64,000 nucleotides of DNA from the NCBI GenBank assembly GCA_029210175.1, contig JARGPL010000032.1, forward strand, positions 62,001-126,000, in the 5' to 3' direction. The position numbers and the translations under genes are program-made. The notes under the pieces were generated by a model. That model ran no database searches, was not told the origin of the DNA, and saw nothing but the letters and a program-made list of their open reading frames with translations. Numbering within the stretch: the stretch's first letter is position 1; the number at the start of each line of letters is the position of its first letter. Origin of the DNA: Minwuia sp. GTDB lineage: Bacteria > Pseudomonadota > Alphaproteobacteria > Minwuiales > Minwuiaceae. Below, one piece after another: positions 1 to 8,272 of this stretch.

Positions 1-1
1 G

Positions 2-679
2 GCCGGGCGCGCATTCTGCGCCGGATACGATCTGAAGGAATATGCCGAGGGCGACCGGGAGAATGCCTACACCCAGTCGATGCCCTGGGACCCCATGATC
101 GACTACAAGCTGATGAAGGCCAATACGGACGCCTTCACCACGCTCTGGCGCTGCTACAAGCCGACGATTGCCAAGGTGCATGGCTTTGCCGTGGCCGGGG
201 GCAGTGACATCGCGCTCTGCTGTGATCTTATCGTCATGGCCGATGATGCAAAGATCGGGTATCCGCCGACCCGGGTCTGGGGCTGCCCGTCCACCGGCAT
301 GTGGGTGCACCGGCTTGGCGCGCAGCAGGCCAAGCGCATGCTGTTCACCGGCGACCTGATTGACGGGGCGGAGGCGGTGCGGATCGGCCTGGCGCTGGAG
401 GCTGTGCCCGCAGACGAACTGGATGCGCGCGTCGCGGCCCTGGCGGCCCGCATGTCCGGCGTGCCGAAGAATCAGCTGATGATGCAGAAGCTGATGATCA
501 ATCAGGCCATCGATGCGCAGGGCATGCCGAACACGCAGATGGTTGCCACCCTGTTCGACGGCATCACCCGCCACAGCCCGGAAGGCCTCTGGTTCAAGGA
601 ACTCAGCGAACGGGTTGGTTTCCAGGATGCCGTGAAGAAGCGCGATTCCGGCGACCTGCTCGGCCCGGGCAGCAATTGA
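2..679 (+). CDS. Crotonase / enoyl-CoA hydratase family protein (5' truncated)
   Basis: The reading frame is open from base 2, so the gene begins outside the window and 225 residues of the C-terminal part are seen. The oxyanion-hole motif CAGYDL lies at the very start and the second motif HGFAVAGGSD follows, both typical of the crotonase fold that binds acyl-CoA thioesters. The two glutamates used for water addition in classical hydratases (in GGGCE and in GQPE) are replaced here by Asp (GGSD) and Thr (GYPPT). The substrate and even the reaction are therefore uncertain; isomerase, hydrolase or other crotonase chemistry is possible. It is followed after 22 bases by an exporter gene on the same strand. 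Confidence 0.85.
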   Translation, partial: AGRAFCAGYDLKEYAEGDRENAYTQSMPWDPMIDYKLMKANTDAFTTLWRCYKPTIAKVHGFAVAGGSDIALCCDLIVMADDAKIGYPPTRVWGCPSTGMWVHRLGAQQAKRMLFTGDLIDGAEAVRIGLALEAVPADELDARVAALAARMSGVPKNQLMMQKLMINQAIDAQGMPNTQMVATLFDGITRHSPEGLWFKELSERVGFQDAVKKRDSGDLLGPGSN

Positions 680-701
680 CCGGCGGCCAGAGACCGACCG
701 C

Positions 702-1472
702 ATGATCACGGATCCGATATTCTACGCGGTGGCGATACCGGCCCTGATGCTGGTCGGCATTTCCAAGGGCGGGTTCGGGTCGGGTATCGGTATTGTCGCG
801 GCCCCCGCGATCTCGCTGGTGGTGCCACCGCTGACCGCCATCGGCATCATGCTGCCGCTGCTCTGCCTGATGGACCTGTTCGGTGTCTGGAGCTATCGGC
901 GGTCATGGAGCCGACCGATGATGCTCTACCTGTTGCCGGGCGCCATCCTGGGCATTGGTGTTGCCACCCTGACTGCCGGGTTGGTGGACGAACACATGAT
1001 CCGGGTGCTGGTCGGCCTGATCGCCGTGCTGTTTGCCGTGAACCACTGGCTGCAGCGCTGGTGCGGCGGTGGCAGGGTTGTCGAACCCCGCGCGGAAAAC
1101 CGGATCCGGGGCCTGTTGTGGGCAGCGGCGTCCGGTTTCACCAGCTTTGTCGGCCATGCCGGTGGCCCCCCGTTGCAGGTCTATCTGCTGCCGCTGCGTC
1201 TCGACAAGACGATGTTTGTCGGCACCACGGTGATCTTCTTCATGATCGTCAACTACGCCAAGCTGGTGCCCTATGCCTGGCTCGGCATGCTGAACCAGAC
1301 CAATCTGATGACTGCGCTGGTTCTGGCACCGGTTGCGCCCATCGCCATGTGGTCAGGCATCTGGCTGCACGACAAGGTGCCGGAGAAACCGTTCTATGCG
1401 TTGTGTTATGCCTTCGTCTTCGTGGTTGGTCTGAAGCTGTTGTTCGATGGGGTCAGCGGTTGGCTGGGGTGA
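702..1472 (+). CDS. TauE/SafE family sulfite/organic anion exporter-like membrane protein
   Basis: This 256-residue protein is almost entirely hydrophobic, with about seven or eight membrane segments. The N-terminal segment contains GISKGGFGSG and the second half contains SFVGHAGGPPLQVYLLP, the paired glycine-rich signatures of the TauE/SafE (DUF81) family, which arose by internal duplication. Family members export sulfite, sulfoacetate or other small organic anions through the inner membrane, but the substrate cannot be read from sequence. The gene follows the crotonase by 22 bases and may be cotranscribed with it. No strong ribosome binding site is obvious, so the ATG was chosen because it precedes the first membrane helix directly. 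Confidence 0.85.
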   Translation: MITDPIFYAVAIPALMLVGISKGGFGSGIGIVAAPAISLVVPPLTAIGIMLPLLCLMDLFGVWSYRRSWSRPMMLYLLPGAILGIGVATLTAGLVDEHMIRVLVGLIAVLFAVNHWLQRWCGGGRVVEPRAENRIRGLLWAAASGFTSFVGHAGGPPLQVYLLPLRLDKTMFVGTTVIFFMIVNYAKLVPYAWLGMLNQTNLMTALVLAPVAPIAMWSGIWLHDKVPEKPFYALCYAFVFVVGLKLLFDGVSGWLG

Positions 1473-1519
1473 CAGTTCGCGGTCTGGCCACCAGGTGCAG
1501 CAGCGGCTAATTCCGGGGC

Positions 1520-2722
1520 ATGTTGCTCAATGCTGTCATCGTCCTGACCGTGGTTGGCGCGGCGCTGCTGCTCTGGTCGCCGCGAATCCGCCGTTCCGTG
1601 ACCTGGCGGGCCATGACCACGCCGCTCGCCTCCATCATCGGCAGCGGATTTCTGGTTCTGGGACCGGTGCTGGATTCGCAGTATGGCAAGTACGCGCCGC
1701 TGATCATGGCAGTACTCTGTGTGGGCGCATACTTCTACGGGGCCGCCATCCGCTACAACATGGTGACGATCGATGGGGGTGATGCCCGTGACCATCCGAT
1801 GGTGCATCGTCTCGATGTCATGTCGTCATGGTCGCTTGGCTTCGCCTACATCGTTTCCGTGGCCTATTACCTGAACCTGTTCGGCGCATTCGGCGTCAGC
1901 CTGACCCCGGTGCATGACCCGCTGAACGCCCGGCTTCTGACCTCGGCCATGTTTGCCGTCATTCTGTTCGTGGGCTGGACCCGTGGGTTCAAGTCACTGG
2001 AAAGCATGGAGTACGTGTCCGTCGCCACGAAGCTGGCCATCATCGCCGGTTTGCTGGTCGGGCTGGCAGCATACTTCGGTGAGCGTGCGGTTGCCGGAAC
2101 GCTGGTCTTCAATGCACCGGTGCTGACGGGCTGGTCGGCGATCACCCTGGCATTTGGCCTGATCGTGACCGTGCAGGGCTTCGAGACTTCCCGCTATCTG
2201 GGACAGAACTATGACCGGCGCACGCTGCTGCGGTCGATGAAATGGTCGCAGTGGATCTCCACGGGCATCTACATGAGCTATGTCCTGCTGCTCGCCTATG
2301 TCTTCGATCGTGGAGACCTGCGACTGAGCGAGACGGCGATCGTCGACATGATGGTGGTTGTTGCCCCCATCCTGCCGGTGCTGCTGGTCGCCGCAGCACT
2401 TGCGGCCCAGTTCAGCGCTGCCGTCGCGGATACCAGCGGTTCCGGTGGCCTTGTCGCGGAATTGTCGGCCAACCGGCTGAGCCCGCGTGTCGCCTATGCC
2501 ATTCTGGGGTGCGTCGGGTTGCTGCTGACCTGGGCGGCGAACATCTTCGAGATCATCAGCTATGCGTCCCGCGCCTTTGCGGTCTACTACACGCTGCAGG
2601 CCCTGATCGCGGCGCTTACGGCATGGCGCAAGAACGCCATATGGCATTGCATCGGCTTCGCGATCCTGGCCTTCCTCGGTGTGCTGATCGTGGTCTTCGG
2701 CCAGCCTGTCGAAGCCGGATAG
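1520..2722 (+). CDS. Polytopic membrane protein, APC-superfamily-like permease
   Basis: The 400-residue product has about eleven or twelve hydrophobic segments. Segment two carries TPLASIIGSGFLVLGPVL, which resembles the unwound first helix (GxGxF/L) of amino acid-polyamine-organocation transporters, and later segments include FGLIVTVQGFETSRYLGQ, a place where such carriers have conserved Gly/Phe/Glu residues. This supports a LeuT-fold permease of the inner membrane. I do not recognise the specific subfamily and the substrate is unknown. It is convergent with recJ, only 22 bases away, with no clear terminator between them. Confidence 0.65.
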   Translation: MLLNAVIVLTVVGAALLLWSPRIRRSVTWRAMTTPLASIIGSGFLVLGPVLDSQYGKYAPLIMAVLCVGAYFYGAAIRYNMVTIDGGDARDHPMVHRLDVMSSWSLGFAYIVSVAYYLNLFGAFGVSLTPVHDPLNARLLTSAMFAVILFVGWTRGFKSLESMEYVSVATKLAIIAGLLVGLAAYFGERAVAGTLVFNAPVLTGWSAITLAFGLIVTVQGFETSRYLGQNYDRRTLLRSMKWSQWISTGIYMSYVLLLAYVFDRGDLRLSETAIVDMMVVVAPILPVLLVAAALAAQFSAAVADTSGSGGLVAELSANRLSPRVAYAILGCVGLLLTWAANIFEIISYASRAFAVYYTLQALIAALTAWRKNAIWHCIGFAILAFLGVLIVVFGQPVEAG

Positions 2723-2744
2723 AGCGTTTGTCCGTCCAGTGCTC

Positions 2745-4538
2745 TCAATCCACTGTCGCCGCGTCGTCGATGATGAACTGCGCCCGCGCCGCGCCTTGCC
2801 AGTGATCGACGCGCAGGTGTCCGGCGAGGTGCATGGTGCCGCCCTTGCGCCCGTGGCCGAGCAGCGCTGCGCCGAGCGGCCCATCAGTGCAGCGAAACGC
2901 GATGCCTGTTGCGCGACCGCCGGTGCGGCCTGACAGGATCACCCGGACATGGTTCTCGCCGACGATGTCCGCCTTGACCAGCTTTGCATCGGTCACCGCG
3001 ACGCGTGGCTCACGGTTACCGGCACCAAACGGGCCTGCGCGTTGCAGGGTCTCCGCCAGTTCGATGTTCAGGCCCTGGACACTGACCGCGCCGTCGATCA
3101 TCAGCGCCCTCTCGGCCTGCGCCCTGGCCACCTGTCCGGCCAGCCGTTCCTCAAGCAGGTCGCCAAGGGCATCCAGCTTGTCGGCGGCGATGGTGATCCC
3201 GGCCGCCATGCTGTGTCCGCCGCCGTTGATCAGCAGGCCTGACTGGCGCGCCGCAGTGATGGCCGCGCCGAGATCGACACCGGTGATGGACCGGCCCGAC
3301 CCCTTGCCCTGATCGCCTTCCAGCGCAACGACCAGGCTGGGCCGCCCGGTGCGATCCTTCAGCCGGCTGGCGACAATACCGATGACACCGGGGTGCCAGC
3401 CTTCCGCCGCGACGATGGTGACCGCGCGGTTGTCCTGCGTGTCGATCATCGCCAGGGCTTCTTCCAGCACGTTGGCTTCGATGCGCTTGCGTTCGTCATT
3501 CAGGCGATCCAGTTCCATGGCGATGCCCACGGCCTCTTCGCGGTCGTCGGTGGTCAGCAGGCGCGCACCCAGATCCGCCTTTCCCACCCGTCCACCGGCA
3601 TTGATCCGCGGTCCAAGCAGAAAGCCCGCATGATAGGTGCCGGGCGGGCCGTTGACCCGCGCCACATCGGAAAGCGTGGTCAGGCCCAGGCTTTGCCGCT
3701 TGCCCATGACCTTCAGCCCCTGCGCCACCAGCGCCCGGTTCAGGCCCACCAGCGGAACCACGTCGCAGACCGTGCCCAGGGCCACGATGTCCAGCAGGCC
3801 CATCAGGTCCGGCGTCCTGCGATCCGTGAACCAGCCAGCGCGCTTCAGTTCCCGGTTCACGGCGACGGCGAGCAGGAACGCGACACCGACGGCGGCCAGA
3901 TAGCCATGGTCGCTGTCGCAGTCGGTGCGGTTTGGATTGACGACCGCAGCAGCGCGGGGCAGGCGGCTCTCCGCCAGATGATGGTCGATGACGGCGACCT
4001 CGATGCCTTCATCAGCCGCCATTTCCAGAACATCGAAGGCCGAGATGCCGCAATCGACCGTCAGGATCAGGGCCGCGCCACCGGCGTGCAGCTTGCGCAA
4101 GGCCGCGATGTTGGGGCCATACCCCTCCACCATGCGGTCGGGGATGTAGTAGCTGGCGATACCACCCGCTGCCTGCAGGTATCGGACAAGCAAGGCCGCC
4201 GACGTCGCCCCGTCCACATCGTAATCGCCGAAGACGGCGATGGGGTGCTGTTGCTGAACGCACGTGGCGATCAGGGCGGCGGTCTTGTCCATGTCGGCGA
4301 ACCGCGATGGATCGGGCAGCAGATCCTTCAGGCGCGGTTCAAGATACCCGGGGGCTTCGTCAGCGGTGATCCCACGACTGACCAGCAGGCTGGCGACAAT
4401 TTCGGGCAGGCCGAGTTGTTGCGCCATCGCACGGGCCAGCCGTTCATTGGCCGGTGTGACAGAAGACTGCCAACGACGCCCGCTGACCGAACGGCCGATT
4501 CCGAGGAATGTCTGTTCGGATGTGGCGTCTGCCGACAA
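2745..4538 (-). CDS. recJ: Single-stranded-DNA-specific exonuclease RecJ
   Basis: RecJ is the 5'-3' single-strand exonuclease of RecFOR recombination and mismatch repair. The 597-residue protein has the DHH-family metal motifs in order: DYDVDG at about residue 105, VDCG near 161, DHH at 185-187, and a C-terminal DHHA1 region with NGGGHSMAAG. Length matches the family. The start taken is a TTG; the residues right after it (FLGIGRSVSGRRW) look like genuine RecJ N-terminus, and no in-frame ATG precedes them after the glpX stop. It is the last gene of a minus-strand operon, 5 bases after glpX. Confidence 0.95.
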   Translation of the reverse strand: MSADATSEQTFLGIGRSVSGRRWQSSVTPANERLARAMAQQLGLPEIVASLLVSRGITADEAPGYLEPRLKDLLPDPSRFADMDKTAALIATCVQQQHPIAVFGDYDVDGATSAALLVRYLQAAGGIASYYIPDRMVEGYGPNIAALRKLHAGGAALILTVDCGISAFDVLEMAADEGIEVAVIDHHLAESRLPRAAAVVNPNRTDCDSDHGYLAAVGVAFLLAVAVNRELKRAGWFTDRRTPDLMGLLDIVALGTVCDVVPLVGLNRALVAQGLKVMGKRQSLGLTTLSDVARVNGPPGTYHAGFLLGPRINAGGRVGKADLGARLLTTDDREEAVGIAMELDRLNDERKRIEANVLEEALAMIDTQDNRAVTIVAAEGWHPGVIGIVASRLKDRTGRPSLVVALEGDQGKGSGRSITGVDLGAAITAARQSGLLINGGGHSMAAGITIAADKLDALGDLLEERLAGQVARAQAERALMIDGAVSVQGLNIELAETLQRAGPFGAGNREPRVAVTDAKLVKADIVGENHVRVILSGRTGGRATGIAFRCTDGPLGAALLGHGRKGGTMHLAGHLRVDHWQGAARAQFIIDDAATVD

Positions 4539-4543
4539 GTGCT

Positions 4544-5506
4544 CTAACCGGCGATCCGGGTCCGGCCTTCGATCCGGCGGATGGTGCCGGTGCGGGACCG
4601 CATGACGATGGAATCGGTGATGATCTGGCCACTGGTACGCCGCACGCCACGCAACATGCCGCCCGTGGTCACGCCGGTTGCGGTGAAGATGACGTCGCCC
4701 GCTGCAAGCTCTTCCAGTTCGTACTTGCGGTTCAGATCGGTAATGCCGAGACGCTCGGCCCGACCGCGCTCATCGCTGTTGCGGAACACCAGACGTCCCT
4801 GCATCTGACCACCGACACAGCGCAGCGCGGCTGCGGCCAGCACGCCTTCGGGTGCGCCACCGGTGCCGATATAGAGGTCGACAGCGGTTTCCTGTTCGGC
4901 CGTCGCGATGACACCGGCAACGTCTCCGTCAGGGATCAACTGGATACGGGCACCAGCAGCACGGGATTCACGAATGATCTCCCCGTGGCGCGGGCGGTCC
5001 AGGATGCAGACAGTCAGATCGGAAATGGCGCAGCCCTTGGCTTCCGCCAGGCGACCGAGGTTCTCGGAAACCGCGAGGTCCAGATCGACAATACCTTCAG
5101 GCAGGCCGCCGCCAACCGCGATCTTGTCCATGTAGACATCAGGCGAATTCAGCAGCTTGCCCTTCTCCGACAGTGCCATGACAGCGAGGGACCCGGGAGC
5201 GGCCTTGGCGGTGATCGTCGTGCCTTCCAGCGGGTCGAGCGCAATGTCGATCTCCGGGCCGGTGCCGAGGCCGACTTCCTCTCCGATGAAAAGCATCGGT
5301 GCTTCATCGCGTTCACCTTCGCCGATGACCACGGTACCCCGGATGGACAGCCCGTTCAGCGCGGTGCGAATGGCGTCAACAGCGGCCAGGTCGGCAGCCT
5401 TTTCGTTGCCCATTCCGATCCAGTTGTAGGCGGCGATGGCGCCGGCCTCTGTCACGCGGACCGCTTCCAGTGTCAGATTGCGGTCGAGTTTCCCCGTGTC
5501 AGGCAT
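4544..5506 (-). CDS. glpX: Class II fructose-1,6-bisphosphatase
   Basis: GlpX hydrolyses fructose 1,6-bisphosphate to fructose 6-phosphate in gluconeogenesis and the Calvin or pentose pathways, using divalent metal. The 320-residue protein shows the family metal and phosphate motifs GEGERDEAPM (62-71) and DPLEGTT (91-97), followed by the YMDK and ILDRPRH segments typical of GlpX. It lies between hom and recJ on the minus strand, 53 bases after hom and 5 bases before recJ, an arrangement familiar from Rhodospirillales. The ATG start gives the usual family length. Confidence 0.95.
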   Translation of the reverse strand: MPDTGKLDRNLTLEAVRVTEAGAIAAYNWIGMGNEKAADLAAVDAIRTALNGLSIRGTVVIGEGERDEAPMLFIGEEVGLGTGPEIDIALDPLEGTTITAKAAPGSLAVMALSEKGKLLNSPDVYMDKIAVGGGLPEGIVDLDLAVSENLGRLAEAKGCAISDLTVCILDRPRHGEIIRESRAAGARIQLIPDGDVAGVIATAEQETAVDLYIGTGGAPEGVLAAAALRCVGGQMQGRLVFRNSDERGRAERLGITDLNRKYELEELAAGDVIFTATGVTTGGMLRGVRRTSGQIITDSIVMRSRTGTIRRIEGRTRIAG

Positions 5507-5559
5507 TTGCGTTCTTCCCTTCAGGCAGTTTGTGGTGCCGTTGTTCTGTTGTCGGACGC

Positions 5560-6852
5560 TTACAGGTCCTTGATGCGGATCATATGCGGATTCTGCAAGA
5601 TGCAGTCCATACCTTCGATTTGTTTCAGTGCGGCGAGCACGCGGGATTCCGGTGCATCATGACAGATCACAACGATGGGTGCGGTCCCGCCTTCCGGTTT
5701 GCCACGCTGCAGCAATGACTCGATGGAGATCGCATGGTCGCGCAGCACAGCCGCCAGATCTGCGATGACACCCGGGCGATCCTCCACCTTCAGACTGATG
5801 TAGAAACGTCCGTGTGGCTCATCACTGCCGCCATCCTGGCGGGCGCGCAAGGCACTGGCCGGAATGCCGAAGACCGGGCTGAAGCGACCTGTCGCCACAT
5901 CGATCAGGTCACTTGCAACGGCAGAGGCTGTCGCGCCGCCGCCCGCGCCCGGGCCTTCGAGAACCGTGCGGCCAACGAAGTCCCCTTCGACCACCACGGC
6001 GTTGTTCACGCCTTCGACCTTGGAAATCGGGTCGTCCAGCGACACCAGGAACGGATGCACACGCTCCGTCACCGTGTCGCCGATGCGTTCCGCCACGCCG
6101 AGCAGTTTCAGCCTGAAGCCGAACTCATCCGCATAGGCGATGTCGATGGGGGAGATGGTGCTGATTCCCTCCACCGTCACACGGGAAAAATCGACCTGCT
6201 GGCCGAAGGCGATGGCTGAAAGCAGCGCCAGCTTGTGCGCGGCGTCGATGCCTTCGACGTCGAACGTGGGGTCCGCCTCCGCATAGCCCAGCGCCTGCGC
6301 CTCTGCCAGAACGTCGGCAAAATCGCGTCCCGTGCTGCGCATTTCGGAAAGGATGAAGTTGCAGGTGCCGTTCAGGATGCCATAGACGCGCTGGATGTCA
6401 TTGCCTGCCAGGCCTTCCTTCAGCGCCTTGATGATGGGGATGCCACCGGCAACGGCGGCCTCATACCCCAGCGCAACGCCGTGTTCTTCTGCCAGCACGC
6501 CCAGTTCGTTGCCATGTTCGGCCAGCAACGCCTTGTTGGCGGTGACGACCGGGCGGCCATTCTTCAGCGCATTGGTCACCAGATCCCGTGCCGGACCTTC
6601 CGACCCGCCCATCAGTTCGACGACAACATCCACATTCCCGGCGGTCGCAAGATCGCGGGCGTCGTCGAACCAGGTCATGCCGGAAAGGTCGATGCCACGA
6701 TCCCGCGACCGGTCACGCGCCGACACCGCTGTCACAACCAGTCGCTGCCCGGCGCGGGCGGTGATCGTCGTTTCGTGGCGCGCGAGCAACTCTATGAGTG
6801 ACGCCCCGACGGTGCCAAGGCCCGCCACACCGATCCGCACTGTCCCGGTCAC
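5560..6852 (-). CDS. hom: Homoserine dehydrogenase
   Basis: The enzyme reduces aspartate 4-semialdehyde to homoserine with NAD(P)H, the branch leading to threonine and methionine. The NAD-binding motif GVAGLGTVG is at the N-terminus, the catalytic domain follows, and the last about 80 residues form an ACT domain (ISLKVEDRPGVIADLAAVL) that usually senses threonine. I chose the GTG at 6852 (430 residues) because a GGGAG ribosome binding site lies 9 bases upstream of it; an ATG at 6894 in frame would add 14 residues with no similarity to the family. It follows the aminotransferase gene in the same operon. Confidence 0.94.
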   Translation of the reverse strand: MTGTVRIGVAGLGTVGASLIELLARHETTITARAGQRLVVTAVSARDRSRDRGIDLSGMTWFDDARDLATAGNVDVVVELMGGSEGPARDLVTNALKNGRPVVTANKALLAEHGNELGVLAEEHGVALGYEAAVAGGIPIIKALKEGLAGNDIQRVYGILNGTCNFILSEMRSTGRDFADVLAEAQALGYAEADPTFDVEGIDAAHKLALLSAIAFGQQVDFSRVTVEGISTISPIDIAYADEFGFRLKLLGVAERIGDTVTERVHPFLVSLDDPISKVEGVNNAVVVEGDFVGRTVLEGPGAGGGATASAVASDLIDVATGRFSPVFGIPASALRARQDGGSDEPHGRFYISLKVEDRPGVIADLAAVLRDHAISIESLLQRGKPEGGTAPIVVICHDAPESRVLAALKQIEGMDCILQNPHMIRIKDL

Positions 6853-6964
6853 GATGATGTTCTCCCGCCAGAAATTCCCAATGCGCGATCGCATCACGAC
6901 CGTGGATGATCACGCACCGGCCCGGCGCTGCTGCCGTCGGCAACAAGCCAGACCGTCTGGCTGT

Positions 6965-8179
6965 CTATTCGGCTTCGTCGAGGGGGCCGTCAACCATCTT
7001 TTCGTCGCGACCGAGGAAGCGGCGCAGATTCCGGGCCGCCTGGCGGATGCGCTGTTCGTTCTCGACCAGGCCGATCCGGACGTGGTCATCGCCGTATTCG
7101 CCGAACCCGATGCCGGGCGCGACAGCAATATCTGCCTCCTGCAGCAACAGCTTGGAGAACTCGACGCTGCCCAGATGCTTGAACTGATCGGGGATCGGTG
7201 CCCAGGCGAACATGGTTGCCGCAGGGGAGGGGATGTCCCACCCGGCCTGGGCGAATGTGCTGATCAGGACATCGCGGCGGGACTGATAGACCGCCCGGAT
7301 CTCATCGACACAGTCCTGTGGGCCGTTCAGTGCTGCTGCTGCAGCGACCTGGATCGGCGTGAACGCACCATAGTCGAGGTAGGACTTGATGCGCGTCAGG
7401 GCAGCGATCAGTTCCTGATTTCCCGTGGCGAAACCAATGCGCCAGCCGGGCATCGAGTATGTCTTGCTCAACGATGTGAACTCGACCGCCCGTTCCCGTG
7501 CGCCCGGCACCTGCAGGATCGACGGCGGCGGATTGCCGTCGAAGTAGATTTCCGAATAGGCCAGATCGGACAGGATGTAGAGGCCGCGTTTGCGGGCGAA
7601 ATCGACCACTTCCCGATAGAAATCCAGATCGACGACCATGGCGGTGGGGTTCGACGGAAAGTTCAGGACCAGCAGGGTCGGGGCCGGGATGCAGTGCTTC
7701 ATGGCCCGTTCGAGACTGGTCATGAAGTCATGTCCGGGGCCGACCGGGAAATGCCGGATCACTGCACCTGCGATGATGAAGCCATAGGGGTGGATCGGGT
7801 ATGACGGGTTGGGGGACAGGATGACATCGCCCGGCGTCGTGATCGCCATGGCCAGATGGGCCAGACCTTCCTTGGATCCCAGGGTGACGATGGTCTCCGT
7901 CTCCGGATCCACGGATACGCCGAAGCGCCGCTCATAATAGGCGGACACTGCCCGCCGCAGGCCGGGAATGCCCTTGGACGCGGAATAGCGGTGGGTCTTG
8001 GGATTTCGCGCCGTCTCCACCAGCTTCTCGACGATGTGTTCCGGCGTCGGCTGGTCAGGGTTGCCCATGCCGAAGTCGATGATGTCGCGACCCTCTGCCC
8101 GTGCCTCCGCCTTCAGGCGATTGACCTCATTGAAGACATAGGGGGGCAGACGCTTGATCAGATGAAAATCAACCTGCAT
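6965..8179 (-). CDS. Class I/II PLP-dependent aminotransferase (AlaC / LL-DAP aminotransferase type)
   Basis: This 404-residue enzyme belongs to fold-type I aminotransferases. The PLP lysine is Lys239 in SLSKTYSMPGWRIGF; Asn177 in NFPSNPT, Asp205 and Tyr208 in SDLAYSE are the other cofactor-binding positions. The N-terminus (IDFGMGNPDQPTPEHIV) is characteristic of the AlaC alanine/glutamate aminotransferases often annotated as LL-diaminopimelate aminotransferase. It precedes hom in the same orientation, which fits a role in amino acid synthesis of the aspartate or alanine family. Exact substrate cannot be settled from sequence. A GGAGG lies about 14 bases upstream of the ATG. Confidence 0.88.
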   Translation of the reverse strand: MQVDFHLIKRLPPYVFNEVNRLKAEARAEGRDIIDFGMGNPDQPTPEHIVEKLVETARNPKTHRYSASKGIPGLRRAVSAYYERRFGVSVDPETETIVTLGSKEGLAHLAMAITTPGDVILSPNPSYPIHPYGFIIAGAVIRHFPVGPGHDFMTSLERAMKHCIPAPTLLVLNFPSNPTAMVVDLDFYREVVDFARKRGLYILSDLAYSEIYFDGNPPPSILQVPGARERAVEFTSLSKTYSMPGWRIGFATGNQELIAALTRIKSYLDYGAFTPIQVAAAAALNGPQDCVDEIRAVYQSRRDVLISTFAQAGWDIPSPAATMFAWAPIPDQFKHLGSVEFSKLLLQEADIAVAPGIGFGEYGDDHVRIGLVENEQRIRQAARNLRRFLGRDEKMVDGPLDEAE

Positions 8180-8272
8180 GGCAAAATGTAACCTCCGCCG
8201 TCTTCAGTGACAGCCGAATGGGCCGGAAAAAGGGGCAAGCTCCGGCGGAAATGGGGCAGGACGGATCGTGGG

